Assembly (NCBI RefSeq): GCF_017654505.1
Contig: NC_054537.1
Location: 69,676,145 to 69,740,144 of the forward strand
Reading direction: 5' to 3'
Source of the DNA: Polyodon spathula
Taxonomy: Eukaryota > Chordata > Actinopteri > Acipenseriformes > Polyodontidae
DNA: 64,000 nucleotides
A model generated the notes under the pieces. That model searched no databases. It had not been told where the DNA came from and saw only the letters and a program-made list of their open reading frames with translations. Numbering within the stretch: position 1 is the stretch's first letter; the number at the start of each line of letters is the position of its first letter. Of the stretch, positions 59,301-64,000 are shown one piece after another. Both the position numbers and the translations under genes were made by a program.

Positions 59301-59872
59301 ATCTTGTATGAATTGTGTGTGTGTAGCTCATGCATCAGGTCCTATGCCGGGTTTTCTTGTGGCTCTAAATGTGAAACTGAGAAGGAGGCGGTCGCAGTGG
59401 ATGCCGGTTCACAGCTGTAACACTATATAGAGTACATACCTTTTGTCAGCTATAGCAACAGGGCTGCCTTTCTCTTTTCTCTGCAAGCACAGTTTGTTGG
59501 ATCATCCCTGCTGTCAGATGGAGCAGTTTCCTGAATACACAGACTTGCGGTATTTTATATAGATTAAGCATTAACATCTCCCTGCCAAGACTTTGTCGGG
59601 GGAAGGGGGGTAAGGGGGTTTGCAGACAGAAGTTAGCAGGAGCTGCCTGGAGACAGTGCAGGCATCAGTTCTTCTTTAAAAATCAGAATGGAAGTGTGCT
59701 GAATTCTCAGGGAGTGGATATTGGTTTTGAAAGAAGAGCTCAGAGGAAGGCAATGCAGAAGTTCAAGAGCTTCGGTTATGTCCACTTGATGTCGGCATTA
59801 ATAAGGCTTGGCCTGACGTGAGAAAAGCTTTTTTTCTTGTGGCAGAGAATTTAGAAGCTGGAGGAATAGACC

Positions 59873-59937
<65 letters not shown>

Positions 59938-60341
59938 ACTGATTTATTCAACAAGAAACTAGTATGAATAAATACTTTAAGTATTAAACAAAAAACAAAA
60001 AAAAAAACTTTGGACTTGACCATTAAAATAAATTGGAAAAAAAGTTGGATGTGTATATATGTGTGTTGTGGGTTGGGGGGGTGTGGGGGGGTGGTGATTA
60101 CATCAGCCCAAGCAAACCAAATGATTGGTTAGAGGAGTGTGGTTTGATCCACTACCTAAAAGCCTCTGCTTGTAACCCTTTGTGAGTAGATCACTGGAAG
60201 TTGTCTGCCTTTCTAGAAACAGTGTCGTCTGCTTGCTCTGCACTGTAGTAATGTTAGGCAGTGCAGAGACTATGTGACAGGTACAGTACAGTAATCCATT
60301 GACACTGTAGACCGTCGTGCAGTGGCTGTTTTTTTTTCTAG
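59301..60341. other. Intron segment before the candidate exon
   Basis: GC content is a little higher than nearby. It holds G-run clusters on the + strand (59599-59619 and 60070-60091, G-quadruplex-compatible) and a (TC)n tract. It ends in a T9 pyrimidine run and AG at 60340-60341. No coding frame is supported. It could contain a promoter if the next segment is a first exon, but no initiator or TATA element stands out. Confidence 0.45.
59870..59937. repeat. (TC)n microsatellite
   Basis: About 33 TC units, a mirror-repeat polypyrimidine tract able to form triplex DNA. Confidence 0.96.
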
Positions 60342-60435
60342 CAAGTAAACCGCAGAGAACAAGCTCTCTAGAGGCAAGCTTAATTTTAAAATGCCATCGT
60401 GTTCTCCTGACTGCTGCCTATTACAGGCCGTAGAG
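60342..60435 (+). other. Candidate alternative grb10 exon
   Basis: The upstream side is a good acceptor (GTTTTTTTTTCTAG). The downstream side is a consensus donor (GAG|GTAAG at 60436). Inside, an in-frame TAA (60346-60348) precedes ATG at 60391 in a fair start context (AAAATGC). Its frame, MPSCSPDCCLLQAVE, ends at a codon boundary and joins the phase-0 RA exon 608 bp downstream exactly. If used as a first exon it would give a GRB10 beginning just before the RA domain. If included as a cassette after 21980, the frame meets TAG after nine codons, so it would be a poison exon. A third reading is a 9-nt microexon GCCGTAGAG after the acceptor CCTATTACAG. None is proven. Confidence 0.4.
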
Positions 60436-61043
60436 GTAAGATTTTACACATTTTAAAATATCTTGGCAATTAACATTTAGAGACTTCAGCCTTATAGGAG
60501 AAAGAGAGGGAGCCTGTCCAATAAATTTTATTAATGAAATAAATCTATGGCCTTGTTTTAGAAATGTTCTATAGGAACTGTATTTGTAGGACTATCGCAT
60601 TTACATTGAAGCAGGTTGTGTTGTAGGGGGAAAAAAGGCTGATCTGCAGGATGTTACAGTTGTAGTGTTTTTTCCCTTTTTCTTTCTGTTTTAAATAGTG
60701 GTGTTTATTGTGTCTTTTTGTGACAGGGTTTATTGGGGGGGGGGGGGCAACAGGTGGTCTTAAGGGGACTTTGAAATCTGGACTGTTCTGTTTGAACTTG
60801 AAACATGACTCTTGGGGAGAGTTCTGAAATGAAACCTGGGGTTAATATGAGAGAACTTGCTGAGCAATAGACGTTTCATCTGATAAATTAAGTCTCTTGA
60901 TACTGACATAACTGGATCAAGTGAAATACATACAGGATACTTTACAAGGGGAAATGTGATGTTACATCAAGGATTGCATTGTTGTTGTTGTTGTTTGTTT
61001 TGTGTGACGACCCCTGCTACTATGTTATATTTGTCTCTTGCAG

Positions 61044-61200
61044 ATTATTAAAGTTTGTAGTGAAAACGGCACAAGCAAAGTAGTAGAGATTCCAGCAGAC
61101 ATGACGGCCCGAGACCTCTGCCAGCTGCTGGTGTACAAAAGCCATTGTGTGGATGACAACAGTTGGTCACTTGTCGAATACCACCCTCATCTTGGGCTAG
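61044..61200 (+). CDS. grb10: GRB10 coding exon (Ras-associating domain, first part)
   Basis: The acceptor is TTTGTCTCTTGCAG and the donor CTAG|GTAAGT. It starts on a codon boundary, runs 52 codons and ends one base into the next codon, which in GRB10 is Glu. The translation contains [37 protein letters not shown] and [13 protein letters not shown]. This is the first half of the RA domain, a ubiquitin-like fold that binds active Ras-type GTPases. [10 protein letters not shown] and SHCVDDNSW are nearly invariant in GRB10. The rest of RA, then PH, BPS and SH2, should follow downstream but are not in the remaining 2.8 kb. Confidence 0.95.
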
Positions 61201-62611
61201 GTAAGTGACATGGATGTGTGCTTATTGTTTGCCAAGACACTGGGTAACTTCAGGCACTGTAATTATCCTGTAGACGCTGCTGTGAGAAAGCTGTAAATGT
61301 AATCATTTGGACAGCCTGGGAAAAGAAGGGATAAATAAGGACACTAATTTGTTTTCTTATACTAGGTGTTTATGTATTTATAGTGATCTAAGCTTTTGTA
61401 AGTGTGTATATATTTAGGTCTCCTTTTAAAAAAAAATAATTGTTTGCTATTTCTAGCCTTGTGGGTGATTTTCATTTTCTCTTAATCCTCTTTGGCAAAT
61501 AAAAAATAAATAAATACAAAACATAAAGATAAATGATGATGCAAGTTTTAAATCCGGTCATATAGAAGAGATTAAGGATGACAAAGTGAATCCTGCATCT
61601 TTTAAGACATGTTTAAGCCTGTACAGCAGCATGCAGGCCAATAAAATGTGTCAGTTGTGAACAGCTGACTGACATGTCATGGGGTTCTAAACTGTACCTG
61701 TTCAATTTAAAGAAATAGGAGACAGTACACTCATCTATCACCTCTCCTCTCTCTCATACAGTATCCTTGTCAGGCTTCTGCTGTAAATAGTAAACATACA
61801 ATATAGTTTTACACAAACGTTATCAGTAGCTATAACCTTTACAATGCTTATTAGTTGTCTATTTTATACTTCAAACATTATTTTTGTATTTCTTTTTTTA
61901 ATGGTGTATGTTGGAAGTATTGCAGACTAGCACTCAATTAAGACACGTGTTCTTACTAATTTCACTCACCTTATGGAACCCATTAGCCTGCCAGTCGCTG
62001 ATTAATTCAGTGGTAATAGTCACCATAGGGCGAGTAAATGCAGTGCTAACATCCTGTTGCCTGAAAAACCACTAGCTTTAATCACTGGAAGATCATCTTC
62101 AGAAAGACTCATCAGGTTAATAGATAAATAAATAAATAAATAAATCTTTACTAGTAACAAAAGCACTGTAACATATAGGCCTAGTACATAACACTGCTTG
62201 CAACTTTACATTCTTGTACAGCAAACTCAGCACTCAAATATTTAAATATCCTTACCAATAGTTTTTCCTCACAGCAATATCTGAGAAACAAAAAAAGATT
62301 AAAAACCAGCAAATCCACATTTTTCCAATGTGTACATTTAGTGTTAATGCAGGATCAGTGTTCTCGGTGGCTTCGGAAGTTTATGTAAATCTGCATCAGT
62401 GATCACCTGGGATCTATTTGTGAAAGTTCCCTAGATTAAAGTGTGCTGCATGACCTACAAAATATGTGCCTTAAAAAAAATCAGGTTTAATTCAGTAGCT
62501 GCATGAGACAATAGTGACAGTATGTAATATTTTTGTAGTGCAGGGGTTGCCTTTCAAATAATTTGGACCTAATGTAAACACTAAGCATTTTTTAGTAAAA
62601 CTATGTTTTTC
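61201..62611. other. Intron after the RA exon, unassigned
   Basis: AT-rich unique-looking sequence with a TAAA microsatellite (62122-62145). No exon or element recognised before DIRS-D. Confidence 0.6.
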
Positions 62612-62862
62612 AAGCTACCTTTCGATTACAGAATGTAACCATTACTGTGTGGGTATTTACCTCCTAAAGACCAGGAAACCTGAAATAAGATATACCAAAG
62701 CTGCTCAGCAAGCCTATGACGCAGTCAGCCCGCCCCCGAGGGCACAAAAGGAATGCGCTCACAGATCTTGGCAACTGTCATATGCCTTCCCACTGCTTGC
62801 CCTGCTCCCACTGTGTCTCGAGAAAATTAGGCAGGACCGGACCAAGGCGCTTCTAGTAGCCC

Positions 62863-63595
62863 TGTGGCAGGGCGATTGTTTAAAGTGTTGGTGTAATTTG
62901 TATGTGGAAATGGGTTTATTGTGTATCATTTTGGAGTTGATTTCTATGATTGAAGTATAGTTTACAGACGGGCGCTCGATTGAGGCTTGCTGCCTGCTGG
63001 GCTTGATTGAGGGGAAGGACAGCAAGTGATTGGCTGTGCTGGTCCTCAGTCAGCAGGTGGGCGGGTCTTGACCGAGTGTATGTCAGTTTAAAAACATTTG
63101 GTTGAGATAGCTCCCGGCAATTGCACTGCCATGCTATAGAGGGGAGCTGCATGTATGTGGGAGGAGAGGGTCCTCTCTGCAGGAACGACAGCTACGCAAC
63201 CCTGAAACTGCAAGCGGTGCTTGTGAAGGCAGCGCCCAGCCAAGGCCGTATGAAGCAGCAGGAGTCGTCCTACGAATACCGGCTCATAAGTAGGTTAGTT
63301 CAGGGGATAGTGATCCCATGTAATGTATAGCGAGGGTTACGTAGTGTAGCCTGTTCCTGGAGTGGGACGCCTCGTTTAAGGCTAACGCTCTCCCTGTGTG
63401 GCACCATTTATCTGTAGTTTTTGTACAGTTTGCTATATGTGTCCTCTGTGCGTTGCCATGGCTGGTAATGTCACATGACAACCTTTTTGTTTTCTTTCTT
63501 TCTGTTTGTTGTAAATAAACCCTGCGTGCCTGTGCCACCGTTTCAACTCCATAATCAGTGGCTACCCACACTTGTGACACAAGCACCCTGTCACA
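62863..63595 (+). mobile_element. Solo LTR, 733 bp, nested in DIRS-D
   Basis: Begins TGTGGCAGGG and ends CCCTGTCACA, a ten-base inverted match with one difference. It is flanked by AGCCC on both sides (62858-62862 and 63596-63600). AATAAA at 63514-63519 lies 76 bp before the end. Excising it rejoins the DIRS-D link sequence. It shares the TGTGGCA start with the other LTRs here. Confidence 0.82.
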
Positions 63596-63600
63596 AGCCC

Positions 63601-64000
63601 CCCCTTGTTGGCACAGTTTTCAACCCTGATGCAGCTCCTGAGTGGCTAGCTGTAAAGACTGCCCAAGCACCGCAACCGCTCAGTCAAACGCAGGAGACTT
63701 TATGGCATCCCTACCCATTGAGCCTGCAGCTCTGGGTCTGGCCCCTAAATGGCTGCATTTGAGTCATATGGGACTTTCCTGCAGAGTGCCATTTGAGTCG
63801 TATGGGACTTTCCTGCAGAGTGCCAGAGCACTGTCCACATATTCCCAGTATGGGTACAAGTGGGATGTTTTCCAGATGTGGTGTCTGCCTCATGGCAATT
63901 GTTGCAAGACCTATATGACAAGGGGAAATCCCCCTCTACATTAAATGTCTATCTGGCAGTTTTTTCAGCTTCCATGTGAAAACTGATTTGGCCTCCCCAG
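63601..64000 (+). pseudogene. DIRS-D link region and recombinase start
   Basis: The first 60 bp continue the conserved linker (FNPDAAPEWLAV-like, compare 7607-7640 of DIRS-A). LWHPYPLSLQLWVWPLNG follows. A frame change leads to ALSTYSQYGYKWDVFQMWCL, the N-terminal SAM-like part of the DIRS tyrosine recombinase, and then HLNVYLAVFSAS. A 34-bp duplication at 63757-63824 and frameshifts disable it. The catalytic part lies outside. Confidence 0.65.
63757..63824 (+). repeat. 34-bp tandem duplication in DIRS-D
   Basis: ATTTGAGTCATATGGGACTT...GAGTGCC is repeated head to tail with a single difference (CATA versus CGTA). 34 bp is not a multiple of three, so it shifts the frame between the link region and the recombinase start. 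Confidence 0.9.

Larger units (their letters stand above)
62612..64000 (+). mobile_element. DIRS-type retrotransposon D, runs past the window
   Basis: The left part (ATGTAACCATTACTGTGTGG, then GTATTTACCTCCTAAAGACC and ATACCAAAGCTGCTC) matches the DIRS-A leader at 4465-4540. A deletion join near 62780 switches from the leader to the RNase-H end (YAFPLLALLPLCLEKIRQDR). A solo LTR (62863-63595) splits it. After that come the link region with LWVWPLNG and the start of the recombinase (ALSTYSQYGYKWDVFQMWC). Several frameshifts. It continues beyond 64000. Confidence 0.8.

Noticed and set aside
1803..62145. Regularly spaced repeats suggesting CRISPR arrays
   Set aside because: All are 1-4 bp microsatellites or homopolymers without spacers, in eukaryotic DNA.

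Overview
This 64 kb window is vertebrate nuclear DNA: AT-rich, rich in microsatellites and packed with transposable elements, with a few spliced exons. The repeat fauna suggests a non-teleost ray-finned fish, most likely a sturgeon or paddlefish. It includes a CR1-type LINE ending in the 'GATGGGCCGAATGGCC' motif with TTCTTATG-like repeats, DIRS retrotransposons with tyrosine recombinases, Tc1/mariner elements, and a tRNA-headed SINE beginning GGGACTCCCGTGTGGCGC. The organism is an inference from recalled repeat families, not a search result.

The only host gene I can support is grb10 (growth factor receptor-bound adapter 10), on the + strand. Three coding exons are visible: 20939-21155, 21839-21980 and 61044-61200. 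They encode the N-terminal GRB10 segment, the conserved IPNPFPEL proline motif and the first part of the Ras-associating domain. Exon phases match at both junctions. The second intron is about 39 kb (21981-61043) and holds most of the repeats. The 5' exon(s) and the rest of RA, PH, BPS and SH2 were not found and probably lie outside. About 0.6 kb before the RA exon there is a small exon-like segment (60342-60435). It has an acceptor, a consensus donor, an in-frame stop and then an ATG whose frame joins the RA exon exactly; it is the best candidate for something undescribed.

Layout. 0-4.4 kb: a Tc1 fragment and a decayed transposon protein of unknown class. 4.4-8.4 kb: a deleted DIRS element (A) split by a 1.5 kb hAT-like element. 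9.3-11.1 kb: a second hAT-like element and a Harbinger-like MITE. 11-21 kb: AT-rich unique sequence with one solo LTR. 21-26 kb: grb10 exons, a palindromic MITE, a dead CR1 copy, a pogo/Tigger-like element and a partial LTR. 30-33.4 kb: a decayed, apparently intron-containing hAT gene of the TTF-zinc-finger/ZMYM type. 37.8-43.6 kb: DIRS element B with a structurally intact CR1 nested inside. 43.7-44.8 kb: a piggyBac-type element. 49-55 kb: SINE, solo LTR, MITE, DIRS-C recombinase and another candidate LTR. 56-59 kb: two Tc1 elements embedded in CA/TA microsatellite. 62.6-64 kb: DIRS-D interrupted by a solo LTR and running off the window.

The CR1 at 38126-42464 is the only element here whose proteins look intact: an esterase-like ORF1 and an endonuclease/reverse transcriptase ORF2. 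The other transposon protein genes carry stops, frameshifts, deletions or lost catalytic residues.
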